This document shows, piece by piece, positions 12,100 to 22,513 of a DNA stretch of 64,000 nucleotides. The notes below the pieces were generated by a model that was given only the letters and a program-made list of their open reading frames with translations, did no database searches and was not told the DNA's origin. This DNA is from Zygnema cylindricum (lineage: Eukaryota; Streptophyta; Zygnematophyceae; Zygnematales; Zygnemataceae), in the NCBI GenBank assembly GCA_037447655.1, contig JBBHKE010002692.1:1-64000 (forward strand). Direction: 5' to 3'. How positions within the stretch are numbered: the first letter of the stretch is position 1; every line of letters begins with the position of its first letter. A program made the translations under genes and the position numbers.

Positions 12100-13165
12100 T
12101 CCTTTTCTTACAATAATCATTGAATGCAACGAATTCCCCTCCATTATTGGACCTCACAACTTTCATCTTCCACTTCGATTGTCTTTACACCATCACAACC
12201 CACTCCTTAAACTTCGCCAATGTTTTTGATTTCTTCCTCAGTAAGTAGCCCCATGACTTCCTCGAGTAATCATCCACAATTACAAAGATGTATTGATTAC
12301 TCCCCGATTCATTTGACTTCACGTTGCCACAAAGAAAAATGTGTACGAGCGACAAAAATATTTGAGCTCCGAATTGGACATCCTTTACCGAAAGAAGTTT
12401 TTGGCTCTTGCGCCCCTTACTATAAACCTTCACATCGATTCACTTTCTCACAGGTTGTAATTTCCATTACACAAACAAAAGATTTTTGAATTATCTTGTT
12501 AAGTTTCTACTCAAAAGTATGACTCATGTGACGGTGTTAGAAACCGTGGACAGCCTTCTCCACTAAAGCATGGTTCATTAAGGGCAAGGATTGACCCTTG
12601 CTCTCGGATCTCCTCCAAACAAACCTACTATGCATACAGTCGTTAAAAAATCTTACGACAACCAGTTTTTCCTCACCATTGTTAACCACAACGCCTAAAT
12701 CCTCCATAGTTGTAACTAGTGTTGGGTATCGAGGACCTATTGCTGATATTTCATATTATCGAATTTTCGGTACCCGATAATCGATATATCTAGACCATGT
12801 ACGGAGAAGCTAAATATCCGCATATTTTTTTTTTCCGGATTTTTTTTTGTCAAAAAGCCCCCCCCCCCTCCCCCCCCCCGTGGCGGGCGCTCAAAGGGGG
12901 GGTGGGGGGTCCGTACTGTTTTGTGTACGGCTTGCCGTACATTACATGTACGGCACCTGTACGGACACCCTTTTTTTGCGATATATATCGCGATAATTTA
13001 TGTTGGTCGCGGTACGATATATCGAAGACTTTGCTCGATCAATATTCGATATATCGAATATCGAAATTATCGCGATATGAAACTACCCGATACCCAACTC
13101 TAGTTGTAACCTTACCGCGTGCATTGTTGAACCCGAGGGACGTTTACGAAGATGAGTTCTATTGA
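12100..13165 (-). pseudogene. Decayed copia integrase with hAT-type MITE inserted
   Basis: On the minus strand (12185-12433) I see LVHIFLCGNVKSNESGSNQY and then FVIVDDYSRKSWGYLLRKKS, the first-Asp block of the copia integrase core. A degenerate NNGGEF second-Asp motif lies near 12160-12120. Upstream on the minus strand (about 12708-12598 and 13103-13160) is probable pre-integrase sequence, split by the MITE at 12717-13102. Stops and frame changes show it is inactive. It is the same old family as the remnant at 5.1-5.9 kb. Confidence 0.65.
12717..13102. mobile_element. 386-bp hAT-type MITE with perfect 8-bp target duplication
   Basis: The ends are TAGTGTTGGGTATCG and CGATACCCAACTCTA, a 15-bp inverted repeat with one mismatch. 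They are flanked by identical 8-bp copies of GTTGTAAC at 12709-12716 and 13103-13110. An 8-bp duplication and TAGxGTTGGG ends fit hAT superfamily elements. The interior has many palindromic CGATATATCG motifs and adjacent poly-C and poly-G tracts (about 12857-12910). It encodes no transposase. It inserted into an already existing copia fragment, so it is younger than that fragment. Confidence 0.9.
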
Positions 13166-13199
13166 GGATGCACAAAGCATCATGAAACCTTGTATTGGT

Positions 13200-13838
13200 C
13201 ACTCTCTCATTATTGTACTCTGATAGGAAGAAAAGTCAATTGGAATCCTCTCACAATTAAACAAATGTCTCAATACGGAAGCAAAATTAAAATCAAAACA
13301 AACATTATAACACATTGAAAGCTCATAATCCAAGATAAAGGCAAATAGAATACTCAATAAAATAAACTCATTTTAACTCAATCCTTAAACATTACATTTT
13401 ACTTATTTTTCTTTCTAATTAATTCTACCACACTTACATGATGGCTTTTTAACTTAGCCACGGAAATAATCTAGAACACTATTTCAGGAAGCGTCACAAT
13501 GTACGTAGACGCAAATATGGTACAACGCAAAATGAAACTACTAGAAACAAAACTGACAAAGTCTTGTACGACAAACTTAACTTACGCGAAACGAAACAAC
13601 TAGATGTACGCCGCGCGAAACGAAACTTCTCGACGTACGGTACTAGAACTTAAGCGAAACAAAATAAAAAAAATCAAATCAAATTGCGTACACGCGAAAC
13701 GTATACGCACAAAATACCAAATCAAACTTAACAAAACAAAACCAAAATACGTGAACCGACGCACGACCAAATCTATATCCACACTAATTACGAACCAAAA
13801 TTACGTAAACAAAGATTCAACCATTGTAAATCCTAACA
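13200..13838 (-). repeat. 3' LTR of copia A1 (left limit approximate)
   Basis: Aligns by eye to the inner ~660 bp of the LTRs at 24704-25864 and 28718-29847, for example the tract around ATATGGTACAACGCAAA. On the minus strand it starts TGTTAGGATTTACAATGG directly after the polypurine tract TGAGAGGGGGAT (13839-13850). The outer portion of the LTR is missing or unrecognisable. An open frame at 13604-14029 is a shadow. Confidence 0.6.
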
Positions 13839-16035
13839 ATCCCCCTCTCAATGTTGAATCTATATTAAATCTTAACCAAACTCAAAATAATTCTAACTTA
13901 GGCCTTCCTCTCATGAAGACATCATGCATAGCAGCTTTAGTTAACATGTCAGCTGCTTCTTCACCCGTTGGAACAAATATGAACTCAATCTCACCAGCAT
14001 TTACTAAGTCTCTCACAAAATGCCACTGAATCGTAATATGCTTAGTCCTCTTATGAAACACTGGATTCTTATCCAATGCAATACTAGACATACTATGTGA
14101 AAATAACTTTATACATTGAATAATAATTCCCAACTCACTTCACATTTCTCTTAACAAAATTGAAGCTTTGGCAGCATGGCAAGCCGCCATATATTCAGCC
14201 TCCGTCGAACTCAATGCCACCGTAGGTTGAAGTCTTGAACTCCATGAAATCGCACCTCCACATAATACGAAAGCGTAACCGGATGCTGACTTTCTCGTGT
14301 CGAAGTCTCCACCCCAATCGGAATCGTAATATCCAAAACAATCTAACTTTGAATCCGCCTTATAAACTAAACCATAACTTAACGTTCCAACCAAATATCT
14401 AAAAATGTTTTTAACACTCTCCCAATGACACTTCTTAGGTGCTTGACAATACTTACTCATAATACTAACAACAACTGAGATATCTGGTCTAGTTCCAACA
14501 CTAAGATACATCAAACAACCAACTACTTCTCCATAAGGTACATCAATTTTACGCTCAATTTCTGCTTTACTCAATTGAACTCTAGGATCCAAAGGTGTAC
14601 TTAAAGGCTTAGCATTCAATATAGAGAACCTAGCTAAGACTTCCTTACAATATTGTTCCTGACTAAGTTTCAAAGAACCAAACTCATCTCTAATCACCTC
14701 CATACCGAGAATGTACCTAGCTTCTCCTAAGTCTATAACTTTGAAGAATTTACTAAGAAAACATTTCAATTCTCGGATCCTTTCATGACTATCTGAAATC
14801 ATAATAAAATAATCAATATATACACTAAATATAATCTGATCAACTCCTTCTCCTTTCAGATAAACACCTAATCTGAAAATGTACGAACAAAACCAAAATC
14901 CAAAAGTACCTTATGAAGACAAGTATACCAAGTCCTTGGTGCTTGCTTAAGTCCATAGAGAGACTTCTTCAACTTCCACACATGTCCTGGTTTGCGTGAA
15001 ACTCTTTCTAGAATCTTCATATAAACTTCTTCTTCCAATTCTCCATTTAGAAAGCAGTTTCCACATCTAGTTGGTGGATATACTTTCTCTTAGCAGTAGC
15101 AATCACAATAATCATCCTTAAACTATCAAACTTCACTACAGATGCATATGTTTCTGTATAGTCTATACCCTCTCTCTGCTGAAAACCTTTACCAACTAAT
15201 CTAGCCTTATATTTGATAATTTCACCTGATACACCCGTTTTTGTTTTGAATACCCATTTTCAATGGATAACCTTTTTTCCCTTTGGTAAAAATACTTCTT
15301 CAAATGTTCCATTATCAATAATAGACTTAGGTTCTTTCTCAAAAGTTGGTTTCCACTTTTCATTCCAATCACTTGATGCTACAGTTTCTGAATACGACTT
15401 AGGATCTCCATTCAGAGGCTCACTCACTAAATCCTATAAAAGAAACGTATTTAACCTAGCATATGAAATTAAATTTACCGACTTATCCTTTGCATTCATA
15501 TGAAGAGTTAATCTCTCAGGAGCCTTTCTTTTATTTGCTCGATTACTTTTCCAAACAACAACTTTTTTTTTTAATAACATCATCTCTCTCATCTTTCTCA
15601 CCTACAGATGGCAAACTGCATTCACTTCTTTGTCTGCTAAGGGATCTTTCACTCGACTTAGAACTTTGACTTCCATTCTCACTTTTCAAGCTTTCAGAAT
15701 CTGATTGGGAGGATTCAGATCTCTTACCAACCTTAATAGATTTCTTCTTTTTCAATGGAATTTCTTCATCCTCCTCTTCGTCACTCTCATCATTAATTTT
15801 GAACTCCTCCAAATTGCTTTCTTCCTCAAAATCCAAACTTTCTTCCTTATCCTTTTTGAGATCCATTACTTTCGCCTAATCTTTGTGAAACTCCACATTC
15901 CTCGATTTGACAACCGTTCTAGTAGAGGGGTTTAAAATCCTGTATTCACTTGAATTTGAAATATATCCAACAAAAATACGCGTCCAAGATTTGTGACTGA
16001 ATTTTCCCGCTTGATATCTTTTCTCGATGTAGACA
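13839..16035 (-). pseudogene. Copia A1 pol remnant: integrase end, RT, RNase H
   Basis: The minus-strand order is: integrase C-terminal GYISNSSEYR-type block (about 16000-15930), acidic Ser-rich linker (15866-15543), RT 5' part (about 15210-14880, containing the SLYGLKQAPR block), then a 220-codon frame (14802-14140) with LGEARYILGMEV, the RT thumb and RNase H motifs (YDSDWGGD, SSTEAEYMA). The last part, LVNAGEIEFIFVPTGEEAADMLTK, continues in another frame (14133-13882). The RT catalytic motif reads YIDY where copia elements have YxDD, so the second aspartate is lost. Gag, protease and most of integrase are absent: the element is cut off at about 16035. No intact product is expected. Confidence 0.85.
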
Positions 16036-16685
16036 GTGGCAGACTTAAAGTGGTGGCACCAAGACTTTTTTTCCTTAACAAATCCTTTGAAAAGGTCGAA
16101 ATCTGTGAAATCAAAAAGACATTAAAAGTAAGTTAGTGCCAATTCAATTCATGAATTTCCTCAAAATTGAAACAGAAAGGTAACTGTTTCCCCACAAATT
16201 TTGCAATAGCAAGATAAAAAGGCAGCCAAAGGTTACAATTTAGGGTTTGAAATGTTTTAAGTCATTTCAAGATTCCTTTGCTCTTGAAGAAGTAAAGTTC
16301 TCCACTTTCCTTCTCCCCCATTAGCAAATTTCCCATTTCCCACTACATTAGGATCTTTTACTCTCTAATCCTCACATCCTCACCTTTCATGGCTTCAAGC
16401 CTCCCCTCTACACATGAATCATCGCTAAGAGAAGGCAAGTTTGTTTGGCCTCTAGGTGATTGGAGTGATTTTCAGCGGTGGCTACACTGCCCAACTTGCT
16501 TGAGTCCTAAAGACCTAAGCACGCCAGGACCTAAGCACGCCCCATAGGCCGCTGGCAGTGTGGTCATTTAGTTTCCCTCCAATCCCCTACCACTTCACAT
16601 TGTGGTTCCACCGACACAGGTTAGAGCACCCTCACCGGTCACGTGAATCGATTTTCAGGTGAGCAAACTTCTCCCTGGTTTCTAA
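16036..16685. other. Unassigned sequence between copia A1 and an orphan primer-binding site
   Basis: No copia domain is recognisable. It includes a 16-bp direct repeat, GACCTAAGCACGCC, at about 16510-16542. Its position just inside an orphan primer-binding site on the minus strand suggests it is leader sequence of another LTR element. Confidence 0.35.
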
Positions 16686-16702
16686 CCAAAGCTCTGATAC
16701 CA
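16686..16702 (-). promoter_or_regulatory. Retrotransposon primer-binding site, tRNA-iMet 3' end type
   Basis: On the minus strand this reads TGGTATCAGAGCTTTGG. TGGTATCAGAGC is the standard plant LTR-element primer-binding site, complementary to the 3' end of initiator tRNA-Met. It follows ATGATC..ATTACA plus a 2-bp spacer, as expected for the inner end of a 5' LTR lying to the right (from 16705). No matching 3' LTR was found, so the parent element is truncated. It differs from the primer-binding site type of copia B and C. Confidence 0.75.
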
Positions 16703-16704
16703 TA

Positions 16705-18213
16705 TGTAATATGATCTACTGCCTCTTAGAAAATCCAATTACTACAACCAATTTCAACCACACATTCCACACATTGGAAAACACACATCCACATTGGAAA
16801 ACACTCATAGAAGGATAAACTTTAAATTAGAAGAAGCTTCTTTCCACATAACATTAGCTTGGTCTCTTGCCCTTTTGGCTCAACCCTTGTTTTAAAGTGC
16901 TTTCCTCTACTCTCCACTCTTAAATAATTATATCTCTTAACTACTAAAACACTACTTAGTTAGTAAGAGATTTTAATGCAAAATGCCATTGCTCCAATTT
17001 GGTTTTAATCGCTCAAGACCAAGATCAGTCGGAATTTCCACAAGCTTTTGATAAAGGAAAACATGTCTACTCTCCTCTTACACTTCACTCTTTCTCCATC
17101 ATTGCCCTGCACTAGCCAGGCTAGAGTCAACGCTTTGTTGAACACGCTTTTTCCTGGGCCAATCATTGATTAGTAAAGACTTGGACTGACCCATGCAAAA
17201 GTGTGCGAAACCTCCCACTAACTACGAAGCAATTACTAACCAATCAAACACTTTATTTTACTACGTAGCATTTACGTGCAAAAGTGCACGCAAATCGAAA
17301 CCCGACTTCGCACGATCGTGCGTCGGGATTTAACTTGCAAAACTACCGACGAAACTTACAAATTTTGAATTATGACGTTTCGTACTATAAATCATACGAT
17401 ACGAACCATAATAGGTACCAAACCACTATTAGTACTTTATACAAACGTACGCCTTAATTTCCGCGGCTTCTTTGACCCTTAACCCGTTTCAATGATACCC
17501 ACCTATTATTTTGACCCGTAGCTGCCACCTAAATACACCTATCGCTATATCTTTTGAAATAAGACTCTAAATCGCGCGATTCTTTCGCGGATGTCCACCA
17601 AATTTAGTAATCTATATTCACAACACCTAAACACCCCTTTACAATCAAGTATGATCCACTGTTATTGATATATTGTACGTCGTCCTTTAATTTATGTTCA
17701 AATTCAGTGTTATGGTTTGCAATTAGATTCCATTTTTGTGGCTAAGTCAATTGAGAGTGGAGCTCACGTGAAGTGAGAAACTACCTTTGCGCAACCATTT
17801 TATATTTATGTGGCTGCCGCTGTTTTGTTACAATAAACATGCACTAGCCGTGTGAATTGTTTTTTTTTTATGACAGTCGACGTTCGCAAGCGCGACACTT
17901 TTTTAACCGCTGTTACAATATTACGCCAGTCAAAGTTATTCGACGGATTGATCGTCAAACGTGAAATTCAAGGTACGTAACTTTTACAAAACCGTACTTC
18001 AAATGTACAATTTCTGACAGCTACCTGCGCGCAACAAAAATAGTCTCTACGATTAACAATTCCATTTATTTATTTTATTTTATACCATCCGATAGAATGT
18101 TGTCTGTAAGGTTTTTTTTTCGCAGTACAATTTCTCAAATTACGAAATTCCAAACGCTTCATTTATAGTCGTGTCATTGAATCACATAATGATCCATTCG
18201 TACATCAGTGCAT
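16705..18213. other. Probable LTR remnant followed by unannotated DNA
   Basis: The first few hundred bases should be the orphan 5' LTR belonging to the primer-binding site at 16686-16702 (minus orientation, outer end not located). A short direct repeat, ACATTGGAAAACAC, occurs at 16770-16815. The rest, to 18208, shows no gene. 18209-18213 (TGCAT) is the left target duplication of copia B. Confidence 0.4.
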
Positions 18214-19254
18214 TGTGACTCTGAGACCTCCATAAGTCCTCAGAGTGGACAGCTTCCAAGAAGCCTCTAGGATAATCCTGACCCCTTTGTGTTTAAGCAA
18301 AAATAACTGCCACCCTGGCAGACAAAAACCCTGACAACCTGCACCCCTGTGAAGGCAAGACTCCCCTGAGTCAGTAGCAAAAAGAATCTCTGAATTTGCT
18401 CCCCTGAGCAGTAAGTTATGGAGGGTCAAAGTTGACCTTTTGTACAGAAGCTCTCTGGGAGAGAGGGTCCTATCTTCTAATTTTTCTAAGTCCTATCTCT
18501 CTCACAGACTCTATCTACTGATGTACGGAACCAATCAGAATTGAGTTCCGTACGCAAAAGTACAGCCGCCGGTGTACTTTCAGTACGGACATTGTACGAC
18601 ATGGCCTAAATGTCGACACATGTCAAATCCGGATTCGGTGCCATAATCTCCGGAGATTCTACAATCCAACGAAATTTCGCCACGTGTCAACCGATGTGGC
18701 GATGGCCACAAACCGCCAAAATCTCCCTCCGCGATCTCGGCGCTAATCCCGGCCGTCCGATTAAATTCAGATTTAATCTTAGCCGTAATAAATACATGCG
18801 CGGTATTTATTTCACTTCCGAAACAAATGCGCGGTATTGATTAGTAATCCGTACCGTCATCCGTACCGGTTCTATGTATCCCGTAATCCGTAACAGTTAA
18901 ATGAATTTATCGTACGTATACATCTTTAAATAATTATCAAACTATATAGTATGTATCACTATAGCTAGACCTAACGGCTAAGGCTACCGGCTATTTCCTA
19001 TCTGCCGGCCGGTAGGTACAGGGATCAAATCCTGTCGCCGGCGCTTAACTTTTAATTAAATAAATAAACCCTAGTATTAAATTCCCGTAAACTTCAGGAT
19101 AGCCAAGGTAGCCATGGCTCTAGCTTCCTCTCCAACTTCTCAGTGACTGCAACAAGTTTGAGAGTTGGAGAGAGAAGTTAGAGATAGACTGCCTCGGCTT
19201 CTTTCTATTTCTATTTAGACCTAGAAAATACTAATAAATCCATTAGTTTCTACA
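18214..19254 (-). repeat. 3' LTR of copia B
   Basis: 1,041 bp. Retains 12 bp (near 19112) that are missing from the 5' copy. Contains a G-box CACGTG at 18681-18686 within GCCACGTGTCA, repeated TGTAC/GTACGG motifs near 18520-18600, and a tRNA-like hairpin region with a box-B-like GGATCAAATCC at 18966-19044, read on the plus strand (antisense to the element). The frames 18205-18429 and 18610-18840 are LTR shadows. Confidence 0.95.
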
Positions 19255-19266
19255 CTCCCCTTATTT
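19255..19266 (-). promoter_or_regulatory. Polypurine tract of copia B
   Basis: The minus strand reads AAATAAGGGGAG, directly next to the 3' LTR start TGTAG. The same tract adjoins the LTRs of copia D (59183-59194, same bases) and, with small changes, E and C. This is the second-strand priming site. Confidence 0.9.
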
Positions 19267-19267
19267 T

Positions 19268-21724
19268 CTAGTCAATCTTTAATTTCAGACCACACTTCTC
19301 CCTGCAAAAAATTAGCTTAGGGGAAGGCACAGGTTTGGTCATCATATCTGCTACCATCTCACTATCTGGTCTGTACTCTAAACTGATTATTTTGTTTTCT
19401 ACTTTCTCTCTAACAAAGCTGAGTCTGATGTCCATGTGTTTGGCTTTAAAATGGTGTTTAGGATTGGCAGAAATAGCGATTGCTGCCTGATTATCACAAA
19501 ATATTTTCTGCACACCACTCTTAAGGTGACCAAGCTCACCAAGCAAAGACTTGACCCACATCAATTCTTTTACAGCAGAGCAAGAGGCCATATACTCAGC
19601 CTCCATGGTGGACTGAGCAATAACCTTTTGCTGTTTGCTACTCCAACAGCAAGCCCCATCACCCACATATAATACATATCCAGAAGTACATCTCCTCATC
19701 GGAGCATCACCATAACTGGCATCACTCCAAGTAGTGATGTCAGTATTCTCCCCACCCAAATGCAACCATAGATCTCTAGTTCCTACCAAATATCTAAGGA
19801 CTCTCTTAGCTGCCTCCCAATCCCTTTTAGTGGGAGCATTTAGACTTCTACTCAGCACTCCTACAGCTGCAGCTAAATCCGGCCGGGTACAATTCATAAA
19901 ATAGATTAGACTTCCCACTACTTGCCTGTAAGGAATAGTCTGCATGAACTTCTGTTCATCAGGAGATAATTCCTCGTCTAAGACTATGACTCCTTCTTCC
20001 TCACTCCCCTCACTTCCCTTCTTCAACTCCATTGGAGTTGTACAACTATTAGCTTTATCCATTTGAAATTTTTCAAGCATGTTCCCTATTGCTTCCTTTT
20101 GAGTCAGTTTTATAATTTTCCTTTTCCGGTCTCTCTCTACTTGAATTCCCAAAATATATCTTGCTTCTCCCATATCCTTCATTTCAAATCTCCCCTTAAG
20201 ATCGGTTTTCAGTTTGTTAATTTTTTCCATTGATTTACTTAATACAAGCAAATCATCAACATAAATTGCAATAAATATCAAACCTTCCTCATCTTCAAAA
20301 ACATAGATTGAGTGATCTGAGCTGATCCGAATATATCCCAGACCGGTAAGAAACTCATCAAGCTTCTTATTCCATTGTCGAGGTGCCTGTTTCAAACCAT
20401 AAAGAGATTTAATCAGCCGGCATACCTTACTCTCCTCTCCTTTCTCCACAAAACCTTCGGGTTGTCGCATGAAGATCTCCTCTTCCAATTCTCCATGCAG
20501 AAAGGCTGTCTTGATGTCCATCTGATGCACTTCCATGTCTTCCGCCGCTGCTAAACTGAGAAGTATGCGGACGGAGGGAAATCTGACCACCGGGGCAAAG
20601 GTTTCCTCGTAGTCAATTCCTTCCTTTTGTGTAAATCCCTTTGCCACTAATCTGGCCTTGTAGCGTTCGATTGTGTTATCTGGGTTCAGTTTTAATTTGA
20701 AGACCCACTTACAACCAATTGGTTTTCGGTTAGGTGGACAGTCCACCAGCTCCCAAGTATCGGCTGCCATGATTGAAGCCATCTCCTCATTGATGGCTGT
20801 CTTCCACCGGTTTCTTTCTGGACAAGTCATCGCCTCTCTATAAGATTGAGGTTCATCTTGATGAGATAGTTTAGTTACCTTGTTATTAACCTGTTTTTCT
20901 TGCAGTCTTTTGCTACTTCTCCTCCCCCCCTTAAAATCTGATGCCGGAATAGATGGTTCTCGTGGATTCTTTCGAACAAACTCGGCTTCTCCCCTATCCC
21001 TTGATCCCGAATCAATTTCCACCACGTCTTCCGCTTCGAGTAGAGTTGTCACTGGAGTTTCCACAGCCGAGTCCTTTTCGGTCTGATTTGTTCCTGCAAG
21101 AATGTCATCTTCTCTAAAACCTGGATAGTTAGGAAGCTCAAAGTCATCGGAATTCTCTGACTCAAATCTGATTTTTACTGACTTTGTATATTTGAAGGGA
21201 TCCACAGACTTTCCTTCATCCATAACTACTAGATGCTTTACTAAGATTATATCTTCCCTTTTTAAATCATAAACTCTATATCCTTTAACATCTTCATCAT
21301 ATCCTAATAAGTATCCCGGTTTTCCTTTAGGATCTAGCTTCCAATTGGACCGATCAGTATCTAGACTGAATACTTGACTACCGAAAACCTTTAAGTGAGA
21401 TATGTCTGGGTTCCGGCCTGTCCATCTCTCATAAGGTGTTTGATCTTTTATAGCTGAAGTAAGAACTCTATTCTTGAGGTAATTAGCACAGTTCATTGCT
21501 TCTGCCCAAAACCTTTTTCCTATCTTTTTATCTGACAACATACTTCTAGCACTATCACTTAGTGTTCTATTTAACCTTTCAGCTACCCCATTCTGTTCCG
21601 GATTTTCTGGAACTGTCTTTTGGTGTTGAACCCCATCTTCCCTCAGAAAATCCTCAAACTGGTTAGAAGTATACTCTCCACCATTGTCACTCCTTACTCT
21701 CTTGATTGGAGTTTCATGGAGTTT
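19268..21724 (-). pseudogene. Copia B pol, 3' part: integrase end, RT, RNase H
   Basis: This is the continuation of the gag-pol frame after a TAA at 21725-21727. It starts with the SDNGGEYTSNQFEDF integrase block and the NGVAERLNRT catalytic-Glu motif. From 21541 it is open for 757 codons: integrase C-terminal region, an acidic linker with a basic SSKRLQEKQ stretch, RT from about residue 258 (TWELVDCPP), the SLYGLKQAPRQWNKKLD block, catalytic YVDD near residue 425, and RNase H (WSDASYGD near 600, QSTMEAEYMAS near 640, CDNQAAIAI near 676). All RT and RNase H catalytic residues I can check are present. Role: reverse transcription and integration in the cytoplasmic particle. The upstream stop probably prevents full-length polyprotein. 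Confidence 0.93.
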
Positions 21725-22513
21725 TTAGCTCCATGCTTTATATTGTCTAAAAAAATCCTCAGCTTCGGACTTGTTTTTCAAAAAATATACCCGGGAATAC
21801 CGAGACCAATAATCAGTTATAGTCATCATAAATCTCTTCCCCCCCGGTGAGGGCACTCTAGCCGGTCCCCAAATATCTGTGTGTACTAGATCTAGAAGTT
21901 TTTCTCCCTTATAGGTGGCTGTTTTAGGAAAGGGTAATCTGTGTGCTTTACCTTGAGCACATCCACTACAATCACTTATATCATCACTCTCACTGAACTG
22001 AATCCCTTCCACCACTCCCATCTTTTTCATCTCTCTTAACTTATCTAGATTCACATGCCCAAGCCTCTTATGCCACATCATAATATCATGAACACCAGCA
22101 TAGTAAAGTTTCTTCTTTTCATTACTTAAGATCAGCCTAAACATCCCATGGCTACCTTTCTCAGCAATGAAATAGACATCATCCTCAAAACTAGCAGTAA
22201 AGACTCCTTCCCTAGTGCTAGTAAAAAAACCCTTATCATCTAATACTGATGTAGAGATAAGATTTTTGTTCAGCTCCGGAATAAACAATACATCGGAGAA
22301 TGTTAATATGGATGTCTTTCCTTCTACTAACACTTTTAGATCTACCGATCCTACAAGAGTAGTGGTGACTATCCTCCCATCCCCGTACTCTATCTCTACG
22401 GTGGGAATCTTTCTTATCTTAGTGAACAGGTGTCTATCCTTACACATGTGCATGGAGGCACCTGAATCTACAATCCAGCCTGCTTCACCTTTCAATCCAC
22501 CGTAAGCACATTT
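21725..22513 (-). pseudogene. Copia B protease, pre-integrase and integrase N-terminal part
   Basis: In the same frame as gag, after the TAG at 22514-22516. The aspartic protease active site WIVDSGASMHM lies near residue 8 of the 256-codon segment. A hydrophobic flap and the LFIPELNKNLIS block follow. Next come GAG_pre-integrase (MMWHKRLGHVNLDKL, CSGCAQGKAHRLPFP, zinc-binding His and Cys) and the first-Asp integrase block LVHTDIWGPARVPSPGG. It ends at a TAA after YKAWS. At the same codon copia C has GAA (Glu), so the stop arose by a point change. With that change the polymerase part downstream cannot be reached without readthrough. Confidence 0.92.

Noticed and set aside
13604-14029. 141-codon plus-strand frame, Lys/Arg-rich
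   Set aside because: It is antisense to the copia A1 LTR and RNase H end; a shadow frame.
18610-18840. Repeated 76-codon frames starting MSTHVKSGFGAI (also 24003-24233 and antisense 47330-47560)
   Set aside because: Located inside copia LTRs and covering promoter-like motifs. Conservation is explained by LTR homology.
18966-19044. A functional tRNA gene
   Set aside because: The box-B-like arm is clear, but I could not build a matching acceptor stem, D-arm and anticodon arm of proper length. Kept only as a tRNA-like feature.
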